Shown piece by piece: positions 45,301 to 56,709 of a DNA stretch of 64,000 bases. Position 1 is the stretch's first letter. Each line of letters opens with the position of its first letter. The stretch is from Bryum argenteum (lineage: Eukaryota > Streptophyta > Bryopsida > Bryales > Bryaceae): assembly GCA_037043015.1 (NCBI GenBank), contig CM073325.1:20067001-20131000 (forward strand), in the 5' to 3' direction. The notes beneath the pieces were generated by a model that ran no database searches, was not told the DNA's origin, and worked only from the letters and a program-made list of their open reading frames with translations. A program made the position numbers and the translations under genes.

Positions 45301-45356
45301 AACCTAAACCCTAAACCCTAAACCCTAAACCCTAAACCCTAAACCACTAAACCCTA
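45301..45356. repeat. Interstitial telomere-like CCCTAAA repeats
   Basis: About six CCCTAAA units in a row, with one variant unit (ACCACTAAACCCTA) at the right. This is the plant telomere motif, in an internal position inside the hAT element. Confidence 0.92.
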
Positions 45357-45546
45357 TCCGTGAATAAAGAATATATAGCATTTCACAAATCAACATAGGA
45401 TTCCTTTTTTCATTGTGTAATAATCACTGAGAATCTAATAACAGAAATCTGAGAGGGATTAAAATTTAAAAAGGATCCTATGAAATTTTGAAAGATTCCA
45501 GGAACACAATGGAAACTAAGAATAAAAAAAAAAAGAAAAAAAAATC

Positions 45547-45790
45547 CCCAAGCGGGCGATGGCGATGTAGGATCGGTCAATCTGGGCCGCTCGTGCCCGG
45601 CCGACCGATCGGACCGACCGCATGACCGGCCTACCGACCGACCCGGCGACCGGGGACTGGCCGAGCGACCGGGGACCGGCCCGGAGACCGGCCGGGCGGC
45701 CTGCGGTCGGCTATCCGTCGGTCGGCCCGCGTACCTCCCTCCCCCTCCTCTTCTTGCCTCTCCCCAGAAGGCCAGAACTCCCCGTTTCCT
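45547..45790 (+). promoter_or_regulatory. Orphan GC-rich array and pyrimidine leader without a gene
   Basis: GGCCGACCGATCGG-type array (45547-45740) ending in GGTCGGCTATCCGTCGGTC, where the other copies have TATA, and followed by a pyrimidine-rich leader (CCTCCCTCCCCCTCCTC) as at the kinase-like gene. No gene follows. I read it as a fifth copy of the promoter module that has lost its TATA box and its gene. Confidence 0.5.
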
Positions 45791-48399
45791 CAACTTCTCT
45801 CACTTCCCTGCATTGCATATTTGCATTTCTATATTTAGCGTCTCGCGTACACGTGGCGTCTAAATCGGGGTAGGGAATGTTCTGACAAGGGAATGTCGGG
45901 AAGATCTCTTTGTCAGAAACAAGAATGTTTTATGACAAAGATACTCTAGGCTCCAAATAATTCTATAATAAGGGACTCCTTGCAAGAGGAGTCAAGGCCA
46001 ACATATCTCCCATGCCGATTCCCCCATTAGTGAAGGTGTTGGGAGTTGGTGCCCATTTCTAGAAGGAAAACGAAGGTTATGGGGCCAATTCTTATTATTA
46101 GCGAGAGTCCATGTTTTAGATTTGTTCTCATTGATTTTATTTCTTACAAATATTCTTTCTTAATTTGAATCAAGAAAACGCTTTTAGGCCATGAATTGAC
46201 ATTCATTTCTTGAATGTCCCAACTTTTGTCAAAAATTGATCCATTCTCACAAGGAGATGTTCTCATGTATTGGCCCCATTAATGGCTTGGCCCCTATTGT
46301 GCACTTTGAGGTGGCCCTAAATCCTCTCATATCACTTTCCGGACTTTTTACCTATTCTTTGATGAGAGTATACTTATGTCTAACATTGGAGAGATCTAAG
46401 TATATATTAAATGTAGGTGAGCATGTGTGAGTATTTTGTTTTCATAACTTTGGTATTACCGTATTAGTCAATATTTAAACTTCCTATTTAGCCCTTAAGT
46501 TGTCCACATTTTATGGTCTATATTATTTCATGTGCATTTAGAAATAATTCCATCGTTGTGTATTAATTTGAGTAATTATTCATTTACCTCTTGTAAAGGT
46601 AATTGAAATACAGTTCTATTGTTTTCTATTTTGTGATCATAAATTAAGAGAAGTAAAAAGCGTTACAAATAAATTAATAAAAATATCGCACCCTATAAGT
46701 TTTTAACATATGGCAATAACGGCATCAACTTATAAAGTTATAATCATATTTGATCTTGTACACGTATAGTACTTCTATTTTATGTTAAATGAAGTTGATT
46801 ATTCTTATATTAGAAACTTTGATGGATTGATTAGGGAATAGAATGTTTTGAATAGCCATCGCTTTTTCATTTAGAGTATATTGTGGATGAAATCACTTGA
46901 GCATAGGATATAAGGTTCATGGTCTAGGATTTATTAATTTCCCCTGGCTAATATTTTTATTTTTCCATATCCAATACATTATTTTACAAACCTTTGTAGG
47001 CTAATTCCTTTATTATATATTGGACATGTTATAGTCTCATCCGGGATGTTGGTTCTTAACTCGGGTCCCCTCTAAAATGAAAATAGTTAAATAAATAATA
47101 TATATACACTATACGGTAAAGATAGAGCGGTTTTTGCTAAAAACATATTTAGAGGTAAAGTCACTCTACATAAATAGCGATTTAATGCTAAAATTTTATT
47201 TACAGGTAAACAAGTTCTATATAAATAGTGGTTCTATTTAAATACATATTTAGAGGTAAAGCAAATCAATTCTACTTTGTGTGCGAGAACTATAAATCAA
47301 AAAGTACATACATAAATATATATACTATACATGTATTGATGTATATAGTAAATATTATATTTATTATAAATTCAACAATAATATAATACAATTATAATAT
47401 ATATTACATATAATATATACCTTCATATACATATTATACTATGAAACATAAAGTACATACATAAATATACATATTCTAATTTATTAATACATAGTATATA
47501 CGTAAATATACATATCCTACTTTAAATATAAATAGTTTACATACATGAAGAGTTAGATTTCTATAATTGATCTATTAATAAGATTTGTTTTTAGAAATAG
47601 AAAAGTAAAAGACTATAGAAAGACTTTTAGGTGGATATATAAACTCATGGGTAAGAAGGAAGAGACTATTTTTTGTTGTGAGTTCTTTGGTTATATTTAT
47701 ATACAATTGTTATATTCGATATGAAAATTGGAGTTCGTATCTATCTATCTTGTTGAAGAACAGTAATTACCAGTTTATAATTATCCTATTAGTATAAGAA
47801 ATTCGTTCCAAGGGAGACGGTTAAGTAGGAATTTTTAAGCAACTAGGTCTAATTTTAAAAAAAAACCTAAAACAAATCTAAATAAAACTACTTTAAATTT
47901 GTAGAGAAAGTTTACACAATTTGGGAATAAAATTTTATCCACATTTCTTATTTCTTGAGATCTATCTCACGTTTTTTTACATGCGCTTCTAACGTTGGTA
48001 ATTGTATTTTCTAATTCAAAATCACTCAAAACATAGAATTTGGTACAAAGGGCGGTTATTTAGTCTCCATTGAGGATGCCCTAATAAACATACCCTTGTA
48101 AGTCATGTGCATAAAAGTTTGATTCATAGAGCCTCATAGATTGCGAGATGATAATTTATTAGTGCACAAGAGAATTTACTAAATTTCATCATTTTCACAT
48201 TGAAGTGAAATTCATAACAAGTTGGTTTTGAGGGGTTTTGGCACTTTTTACGGCTACTTTATACTAGAGGCCATTTGAAGTTGGGCCCATTTGGAGTTGA
48301 GCCCACTTGGACTTAAAGTGGGCCTTAACTTTAGCTCTACTTTACAAAGTGGGTCATAGAGTGGATCTTGCAATATAAAGTCCTAATGCCCACTTCGAC

Positions 48400-49924
48400 T
48401 GTCACATCCCTTTCCAAAGGATGCCCGAACACCGTGGTGAGCCGAGAGGACTCCGGGAGTGACGCCCCGGGCTCGGCAAGAGACAAGGTGAAGTGACCAA
48501 GGGGAGTCCCGAGCAAACAGCACGCAATGGCGTCGTGCTCGGGACGAACTTGGTGGCGTGTCTTATATGGTTGGAAACCTTGTTTGAGCACGCATCCATG
48601 GGTCCAAAGAACGCGCGATTTGGAGTTGTGAGTCATGAGATATGACTCTCCAAAGTTGCAGCGCGTTCCGGGACACTCCGGGACTCGGGAGTGTTGCCTT
48701 TCGGGACTCAAAATGTCGTCCTTCATGGATGGCGGCATGTTGCATGTCTTTGAAAAGCTCTGGACAAGAGCTTTCCAAAATGCTAAGGCTCGTGAGGAGC
48801 AAAGCAATGCTTTGGGAGATATGGCTCTCCAAAGCATCGGGACTTCGGGACTCCGGGACTGCTGCCTCCCGGGACTCCCGAATGTTCAGAGGAGCATAGC
48901 TCCCACATGGAAGCTCCAATTGGGACAAGTGGGAGTCCATCGACATCTACTCAAAGAGTAGATGTCGAAAATGGGCTCGCACGTCCCATTTGGATAACTG
49001 AGCTACAAGTTAGCCCGAGAAGAAGATACGGCCCGTTTTTGAGACTAAGGCAAAAACGGGTGGTCTTCCAAAACAAAAGTGTGTCACGGAAGGCCCCTCA
49101 ACACAAGAGGGGGCCTACCGAAGACTCAGAGAGTACTATGAGGAGGGGTGGTCTCCTCCTCACTTGCACATGGTGCCTTGAGGAGCCGGGGGTGGCTCAA
49201 GGGGTGAGGCTTGGGATGGGGCCTCACTCCCGCACCTTGTGGAAAGTAGAGAGTGCTTTGGAGCCTTTCTAAACATGGGGTAGGGAAGTGTCCCTCTCCA
49301 AGTTAGTCCCCGTGATAAGTAGTGCCGGTTCTCGGGAGTGACCGGGAATGGCTCAAGAAGGTGAGGCATGGAAAGGAAGCCTCACTCCTACATCTTGGGC
49401 ATTGTGGGATGCTCTTGAGCATCCCGCAACATTAGGTTGGAAAGAGTCCCGGTCCAAACTAGTCCCCGGAAAACTAGTGCGGATTCGGGAGGATTTCCGG
49501 CAAAGTCCCGAATGGGGTGAGAAACAAGAGTGGAAGGCGACTAGTGGGAAGTTGGACAATGGATAAGGGCGGTTAGCTCCGGGGGTGATTAGTAGCACCC
49601 TTGGGAGCTTGGACATTTGTGGAAGGCCGCCCCGTGCCACCAAGTGGCATGCCCATGTGTTGGTGGGAGTTCCGGGTTGGCATACCTATGTGTTGGTGGG
49701 AGTTCCGGGTAATGAGTACCGGATAATGAGTTATAGACTCAAGGTGGGTTGGACACCTTGACTTGGAATGGTGCTAACATTGTGTGTGTGGGGCACATGC
49801 AAGTGTTAGCAAAGTCGTGGCCGGTTGCTACCAACTAAGTGAGCCGTGATTCCGCTACCAAGTAAGGCTCACTAAGAAAAAGAAGAGTTGGAGTAATTAG
49901 GGTCGCGACACTTGGTATCAGAGC
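48400..49924 (+). repeat. 5' LTR and primer site of gypsy 2
   Basis: 1511-bp LTR followed by the primer binding site TGGTATCAGAGC at 49913-49924. It contains a direct repeat near 49650-49710 (TGTTGGTGGGAGTTCCGGGT twice). Long frames on both strands in this region are not genes; they recur in the 3' LTR. Confidence 0.95.
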
Positions 49925-49947
49925 AGGCTACGCAACGGGATCCAATC

Positions 49948-51040
49948 AAGAGTAGGATGGCACCAGAGGCCGGAAGCTCGCGATGTGGCCCGAAGACACG
50001 TAGTCAAGCCTTTGAGGCCGGGGTTGCCCCTCATGAGGAGTCTTCTTTAGGTCCATCGAATGTGCGGATGGAAATAAAAGAGGAGCAAGGGGAACCAAGT
50101 GAAGTTGCTAGTGGTGAGGAGGTCACTCACCATGAGGAGGAAGAAAATCCTCTAAGTCCCGTTCCCGGGAAACACGGCCACAAGCGGAAGACACGAGCTG
50201 AATGGTTCAATGAGCTTGTCAAAACTCTTCAAGTCTTGGAAGAAGAGATTAAGGAGCTCAAGGGAAGGGCATCATGCCCTTCTTCCCGCAAGTTGTGCAA
50301 GACCAACTTGCCCTCTTCCTTCACGGGATTGGGCAAGGTAAACAAGGTCAAGGACTTCATTGTGGAACTTGAGCTCAACTTTGAGGCCCAAAGAGTTCTT
50401 GAAGAGGACAAGATCAACATTACCGTGACCTTCTTGAAAGAGCATGCTCTTTTGTGGTGGACTTGTTACCGGGATGAGAACGCGGGAGTGGTGAGCAACT
50501 TGACTTGGACCGGTTTCAAGGGGATCCTAAGTGATTGCTTCACCCCGGAGTCCCAAGAGATTCGGGATGGCATGGCCCTTGTGCAATTGAAGCAAACGGG
50601 CACCTTTCATGTCTATGTGAAGGATTTCAATGCACATTTGAATGTGCTCCCGAAGTTAGATGAATTGGCCAAAAAGGTCATTTTCTTCAATGGACTCTAA
50701 GGTTGGGTGGAGCGGGCATAATTCAAGATGCCGAGATTGCCGGAGACTTGTGCCGAATTGCTCAAGTTGGCAAAAAGGGATTGGTGATGATGAAGGTCAC
50801 CAAAAGGCCTCTAAAGACGAGGTCTCAACCGGAAAGCAAGGCAAATTACTATCCAAGAGCCAACATAAGAAAAATGGTTGGCAAAAGCTTTAGGGTGGTG
50901 AGAGTAGGCCTTCCAAGGATGGGAAGGACAAGTTTGCCAAGGACAAGCTCAATGTCGGGACAAGTCCATAATAAAAAGAGACAAGTTACATTACTTGTTT
51001 GAATTGTGGTGAAGAGGGCCACATGGCAATGCATTGCTCC
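49948..51040 (+). pseudogene. gag: gypsy 2 gag
   Basis: An ATG at 49957 (MAPEAGSSRCGPKTRSQAFE) opens a frame to 50698 with an acidic segment, then the Gag core VKDFIVELELNFEAQRVLEE and HALLWWTCYRDENAG. It stops at TAA (50698) in the middle of the core and continues degenerate. A CCHC zinc knuckle, CLNCGEEGHMAMHC, is readable near 50997-51040 in another frame. It cannot make a full Gag. Confidence 0.8.
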
Positions 51041-51129
51041 TAACCAAAGGGGCAACCGACTCCTTCATAAGTCCCGAAGCATCCAAGAGGATGGGCTTGC
51101 ATTTGAGTAAGCAAGCTCATCCAAATGAG

Positions 51130-53780
51130 GTTTGCAAAGAGGCCAGCCTCACCAAACGTTCCTTGTAGCAACGGAAGTAGAAGTGAAGTGCCAAAACTTC
51201 ACATTTGTGGAAAACTTCAAGGTTTGTGAAATGGATGGGATTGGTCTCATCTTATGTAAGACTTCCTTTGATATCTATGGGGTAAAGATAATGAGGTGGC
51301 CATTGAGAGTGGTTGCCAACCCCGAAGGCAAGGAGATTGAGTTAGAGTTCACCAAGGCTCCCAACATGTTAAGGAGTAGGATCAACTCGGTGAACTTGGA
51401 GGAGTTAGAGGAAAACCGGTTCTAGATGATGCTAAGGACCGATTTGGGACTTGAAGGGAATAAGCCCACTTCTAACTCCACACCTCCTAAGTGGATTTGG
51501 GAGGTCATCTAAGGCTTTGGTGATGCCTTTTGGGTTGTGCAACGCCCCATCAATGTTCACAATCCTCATGAATACGATATCCATCAAGAGATGGATGGGC
51601 TTGTCATTGTTACATTCATGACATATTGGTGATCTCCAAAACGGCGGAAGTGCATGCATAGCACCTTGCAATTGTGCTAAAAAAAAAAAAAAAAAACTTA
51701 GGGACAATAAGTTACATGCAAATGGGGAGAAGAGTGAGTTGGCTTGCTAGAGATGGAGATCTTGGGACACATTATGACGGGGCAAAGTGTCAAACCGGAG
51801 GACAAGAAGGTGGAAGCAATCAAGAAGGGGAGCCAACCCACTTCAGAAAGGGAAGTGAATTCATTGCTTGGGTTGGCCTATTATTATGGGAGGTTCATAA
51901 AGAACTTCTCCAAGATTGCTAAGCCCATGTCCGGTTTGCTTACGAAAAACTTGGCCTTGGATGGGACCAATTCATGTGTGCAAGCATTTCAAAAAAAACT
52001 CAAGGAGAAACTCTCCTCCCCGCCGGTATTGAAGTTCCCGGAGTTTGATAAGCCTTTTGAGGTGCACACCGATGCAAGAGACTTTGCCATCGGGGGAGTA
52101 CTCATGCAAGAAAGAAGGCCAATTGCATTTAAGAGCAAGAAATTTGATGGCACTCAAATCAATTGGCCAACGCATGAAAAGGAGATGGTTGCCATGGTGC
52201 ATTGTTGAAGACATGGCAACATTACCTTGGTCTCTATGAGATCAAGGTATTCACCAATAATGTTTCATTGAAGTACTTTGAAACATAAGCCTAAGTTACA
52301 CCCAAGCAATTGAGGTGGCATGTTACCTTAATGCTTATAAATGTGGAGTTGATTCACAAGCCGGGCCGAGTGAATGGGCGCCGGATGCACTAGGTTGGAA
52401 GGTGAACATAAGTCAAATACCACGCAAGTCTTGAGAGTGATGTATGCGGGAGAAGGTGATTTGGCAAAACGGATAAGGGAGGCGTATTTAAAAGACCCCG
52501 AGGCTCAAAAGTTCTTATGTGAACTTAAGTGTGGCATGAAGCCCAAAGGTATCCGGCTTCATCAATCTATGATCAAGTTAAAGCAAAATAGGGTGTGTAT
52601 TCCAAAGGGCATGTGGAGGTTGAGTGTGCTCAAGGAGGAGCATGACAACCGCTTGGCCGGGCATAGGGGGGAGAAGTCCACCATATGTTTGGTTTCAAAG
52701 AGGTTCTATTGGCCCGAAATGAAGGAACACATTGCCCATTATGTGAAGACTTGTATCACTTGAATGTCAAGCCAACCGGGCGCCATATCAAAAGCACGTG
52801 GGTTTGTTACGGCCTTTGCCTATCCGGGATGGTCCATGGGAGTGTGTCTCCATGGATTTTATTACAAGCCTTCCGGAGTCACGAGGAAGTGACGCCATCT
52901 TTGTGGTGGTGGATAGCTTTTGTAAGTTGGCAAGGATGGAGCCAACAAAAGGGATGGTGACCGCTTTTGACAAGGTGGTGCTCCTTTTCGGTGTTTGGTG
53001 CCGGCACCATGGGTTGTCAAGACCAAAGTGAACAAAGTGATTACTTGGGTTTGGCGGTTGGTAGCCATAATGCATTGAGGCATGGTGCTATGAGTCAATC
53101 GCCGCCCAAGGTGGCTTATGTGTGAAGCCACTTATGCCTAACAACCTAGCTTTTGAATGGATTGCAATCGGAGATGGAACAAAGCCAAGGTGCAAAAGAC
53201 TTGGTAGCCAAGAGATAGCAACTTATTGAAAAGGACCAAGAAAACCTAGACAAGGCCCGAAGAGATATGTGAAACAAGTTAACAAAGGGCGGCGCCATGA
53301 GGAGTATGAGGAGGGCTAAAAGGTGTAGAAGAATGTGAAAATCTCACCTTACCGGATGGCTTGACTCCCATATCCATGGCAAAGTATGTGAGTCCATTTG
53401 TCATTGCAAAACGGTTGTTTGAGGATGTATATAAGTTGGACTTACCACCGGAGACCATGATTCATCCCACCTTCCATGTCTCATTGCTCAAGCCATATCA
53501 CAAAAAGATAAGGTGAGGCCGAACGCAAGCAAGTGTAACGGCCTCCACTGAACTACTTGGTGATCACTTGGAGTTTGGAGTAAAAGGCATTATGAATCGC
53601 CGGATCACCAAGAAAAAGGGCAAAGAATACTTGGTGAAGTGGCGGGGTACCATGAGAAGGAAGCAACATGGGTTGAGGCCAAGTATATGGCCAATGCAAA
53701 GGAGATGGTGGAAAGGTATGAAAGCCAACGGAGATCCAAGACACCGAGAAAGCATTGATGAGGACATCAACCTTTGAAGT
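51130..53780 (+). pseudogene. pol: gypsy 2 pol and chromodomain, degenerate
   Basis: Pieces in order. A protease-linker part lies at 51132-51425. RT follows with LVMPFGLCNAPSMF (51522) and YIHDILVIS (about 51600), where the first catalytic Asp of YxDD is His. RNase H (51744-52208) shows FEVHTDARDFAIGGVL and WPTHEKEMVAMVHC. The integrase finger region follows (AGHRGEKSTICLVSKRFYWP, about 52655), then the integrase core start CVSMDFITSLPESRGSDAIF (52830-52890), and a chromodomain remnant VKGIMNRRITKKKGKEYLVK (53580-53640). Frame breaks and stops separate all parts, and the integrase core is truncated after SRPK (about 53030). It encodes no working enzyme. Confidence 0.85.
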
Positions 53781-54622
53781 GGGGGTGAATTACCACACTT
53801 GTGTACACTTGGCCTAAGTTTTGTCTAGCATTTGGTGCAAATGGTGCAAATGACACATGTTGTAATACTTGGTTGACAATTAAGTTGCTGGCAAGTTCCT
53901 TGATTGCATGTTGGAAATGAGATGAGTCCTAATCTCATTTTGGATTGCTAGGTTGGTTAGAAGAGGTTGAAGGATACGCGAAGCCAATACTTGGAATCTT
54001 TGCAAAACAGGGACCTTGGCTTGGGAGTTGTGAGTGGGTGAACCCCACGACTCTCAAGCTTAGGACTTGCTCGGGCGGGGGAGCAAGGTAGTGGCACGGG
54101 CTCATAAAAGTGCCCTTTGCGGGTTGACCATCGTCAACGCATGGCTTGATCACCCATGTCTCGGTAGAGTGAAGCAAAGGCTAGGTCGGGCGGGACTTAG
54201 CATTACCCCTAGGCGAGCAAAGTTCACCACTTGAGAGCCTAAGTGTTTGAAAAGAGGGCTTGGTGTTGCGACCAAGAAAGTGTTGGTTAGCCTTGAATTC
54301 AATCCTAAGTCATGTGAGTATGATGGGCTAGTTGAGCCTAACTTGGGGCCATTGGGGGCATTCCAAGTGAGTCTCAAAGTGGATAGGTCTAGTTTATGTG
54401 GGTCCTTCCAAGGAAAGTCCTTGGGTAGAAAGGACCTTAGACCTATCGGGTGCCACCTTTGAGACTTAGCCATTTTTCAAGTAAAAGGATGCTTGGAGCA
54501 TTGCGGGGCTAGCTACCCTGGAACGCAGTGCAAGTGCCAAGGAGGCGGCTACCTCAAGAACTTGGTACTGCCGACAAGAGAGATTGTCGATGAGGGCATC
54601 GACGCTGTTTGGTGGGGGTGAG
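53781..54622 (+). other. gypsy 2 3' untranslated region
   Basis: Non-coding stretch between the chromodomain remnant and the 3' LTR, ending with the purine tract. No gene is recognised. Confidence 0.6.
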
Positions 54623-56140
54623 TGTCACATCCCTTTCCAAAGGATGCCCGAACACCGTGGTGAGCCGAGAGGACTCCGGGAGTGACGCCCCGGGCTCGGC
54701 AAGAGACAAGGTGAAGTGACCAAGGGGAGTCCCGAGCAAACAGCACGCAATGGCGTCGTGCTCGGGACGAACTTGGTGGCGTGTCTTATATGGTTGGAAA
54801 CCTTGTTTGAGCACGCATCCATGGGTCCAAAGAACGCGCGATTTGGAGTTGTGAGTCATGAGATATGACTCTCCAAAGTTGCAGCGCGTTCCGGGACACT
54901 CCGGGACTCGGGAGTGTTGCCTTTCGGGACTCAAAATGTCGTCCTTCATGGATGGCGGCATGTTGCATGTCTTTGAAAAGCTCTGGACAAGAGCTTTCCA
55001 AAATGCTAAGGCTCGTGAGGAGCAAAGCAATGCTTTGGGAGATATGGCTCTCCAAAGCATCGGGACTTCGGGACTCCGGGACTGCTGCCTCCCGGGACTC
55101 CCGAATGTTCAGAGGAGCATAGCTCCCACATGGAAGCTCCAATTGGGACAAGTGGGGAGTCCATCGACATCTACTCAAAGAGTAGATGTCGAAAATGGGC
55201 TCGCACGTCCCATTTGGATAACTGAGCTACAAGTTAGCCCGAGAAGAAGATACGGCCCGTTTTTGAGACTAAGGCAAAAACGGGTGGTCTTCCAAAACAA
55301 AAGTGTGTCACGGAAGGCCCCTCAACACAAGAGGGGGGGGCCTACCGAAGACTCCAGAGAGTACTATGAGGAGGGGTGGTCTCCCTCCTCACTTGCACAT
55401 GGTGCCTTGAGGAGCCGGGGTGGCTCCAAGGGGTGAGGCTTGGGATGGGGCCTCACTCCCGCACCTTGTGGAAAGTAGAGAGTGCTTTGGAGCCTTTCTA
55501 AACATGGGGTAGGGAAGTGTCCCTCTCCAAGTTAGTCCCCGTGATAAGTAGTGCCGGTTCTCGGGAGTGACCGGGAATGGCTCAAGAAGGTGAGGCATGG
55601 AAAGGAAGCCTCACTCCTACATCTTGGGCATTGTGGGATGCTCTTGAGCATCCCGCAACATTAGGTTGGAAAGAGTCCCGGTCCAAACTAGTCCCCGGGA
55701 AAACTAGTGCCGGATTCCGGGAGGATTTCCGGCAAAGTCCCGAATGGGGTGAGAAACAAGAGTGGAAGGCGACTAGTGGGAAGTTGGACAATGGATAAGG
55801 GCGGTTAGCTCCGGGGTGATTAGTAGCACCCTTGGGAGCTTGGACATTTGTGGAAGGTCGCCCGTGCCACCAAGTGGCATGCCCATGTGTTGGTGGGAGT
55901 TCCGGGTTGGCATACCTATGTGTTGGTGGGAGTTCCGGGTAATGAGTACCGGATAATGAGTTATAGACTCAAGGTGGGTTGGACACCTTGACTTGGAATG
56001 GTGCTAACATTGTGTGTGTGGGGCACATGCAAGTGTTAGCAAAGTCGTGGCCGGTTGCTACCAACTAAGTGAGCCGTGATTCCGCTACCAAGTAAGGCTC
56101 ACTAAGAAAAAGAAGAGTTGGAGTAATTAGGGTCGCGACA
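54623..56140 (+). repeat. 3' LTR of gypsy 2
   Basis: Differs from the 5' LTR by about ten single-site changes. Nearly all are length changes of G or C runs (for example G5 against G8 near 55332), with one clear substitution (GGCCGCC against GGTCGCC near 55858). TCGAC follows at 56141. Confidence 0.95.
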
Positions 56141-56229
56141 TCGACGGCCCAAATTTAAAATTTTAGAGATAGATAGATCTTCATTGGTTGATGCCTAGGG
56201 TTTGTAAAGGGGCACAACAAATTTTGGGG

Positions 56230-56534
56230 TTAGGGTTTAGAGCGGCGGCCGGCGGCCGCTCCGCCAGGCCCGGCCTGCGAAGGTTCGGCCGTCAGGGTCG
56301 GTCGGCCAGGCCTGGGCAGTCCGGGCGATCAATCGGACGGTCCCGATGGCCCGACGGCCGGTCCGGGGCTCGGTCGGCAGTCCGGGGCGGTCGGCGAGTC
56401 CGGGGCGGTCGGCGAGTCCGGGGCGGTCGGGAGGTCGGGGACGGACGGCCGGCCAACAGCGGTCGGCCGCTCCGGGGCTTTCTGACGGCTAGGCCGGTCG
56501 GCGGTCTTGGATCGGCCGGTCGGCATGAGGGCAC
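56230..56534 (+). repeat. Internal GC-rich array upstream of the RING gene
   Basis: GCGGCCGGCGGCC, then CGGGGCGGTCGGCGAGTC tandemly repeated three times (about 56382-56430), then GGCCGGTCGGC units. It ends at the TATA box of the next gene. Confidence 0.82.
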
Positions 56535-56551
56535 TATAAAGGGCCGTCCGG
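56535..56551 (+). promoter_or_regulatory. TATA module of the RING gene
   Basis: TATAAAGGGCCGTCCGG at 56535, 175 bases before the ATG at 56710. Same module as at 38514 and 43162. Confidence 0.7.
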
Positions 56552-56709
56552 CTTCATTCTCCACCACTTCCTCTCCTCATGGTAACCCAATTGAATGTTC
56601 TCCGATTGCTAAAGCGCGCTGCGTATTCTAGTTGGAGAGGAGAGGGGTCGGTTTTTTTCACATTTGTTGCGGCCGCCCGTCACGTGGATCCTTCGGTGAT
56701 ACTTGCACG

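Larger units (their letters stand above)
43599..48399. other. AT-rich part of the hAT element with diverged direct repeats
   Basis: No gene is supported. Three pairs of diverged direct repeats are visible: 44249-44393 with 45003-45152, 44389-44810 with 46420-46742 (shared CATAACTTTGGTATTACCGT and TTTTTAACATATGGCA), and 45148-45262 with 48101-48225 (shared CACAAGAGAATTTAC). Near 47130-47270 short AT repeats with ATTTAGAGGTAAAG recur. The orphan GC array (45547-45740) and telomere-like repeats (45301-45356) are listed separately. Confidence 0.6.
48400..56140 (+). mobile_element. Ty3/gypsy chromovirus 2, degenerate, nested in the hAT element
   Basis: A 7.74-kb element with LTRs 48400-49910 (1511 bp) and 54623-56140 (1518 bp), ends TGTCACATCC and GGTCGCGACA, target duplication TCGAC (48395-48399, 56141-56145), tRNA-Met primer site TGGTATCAGAGC (49913-49924) and purine tract GGTGGGGGTGAG (54611-54622). 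Internal order: gag with CCHC knuckle, protease-like, RT, RNase H, integrase pieces, chromodomain. Coding parts are full of stops and frame breaks, while the LTRs are almost identical. It therefore moved recently with help from an intact relative. Confidence 0.95.

Noticed and set aside
45301-45356. Chromosome end
   Set aside because: Only six telomere-like units with unbroken sequence on both sides; interstitial.
48337-48961. Several 100-190 codon frames (also at 54553-55436)
   Set aside because: They lie in the gypsy 2 LTRs, occur in both copies and have no motif.
49913-49924. tRNA gene fragment
   Set aside because: The short match to tRNA-Met is the expected retrotransposon primer binding site; no cloverleaf surrounds it.
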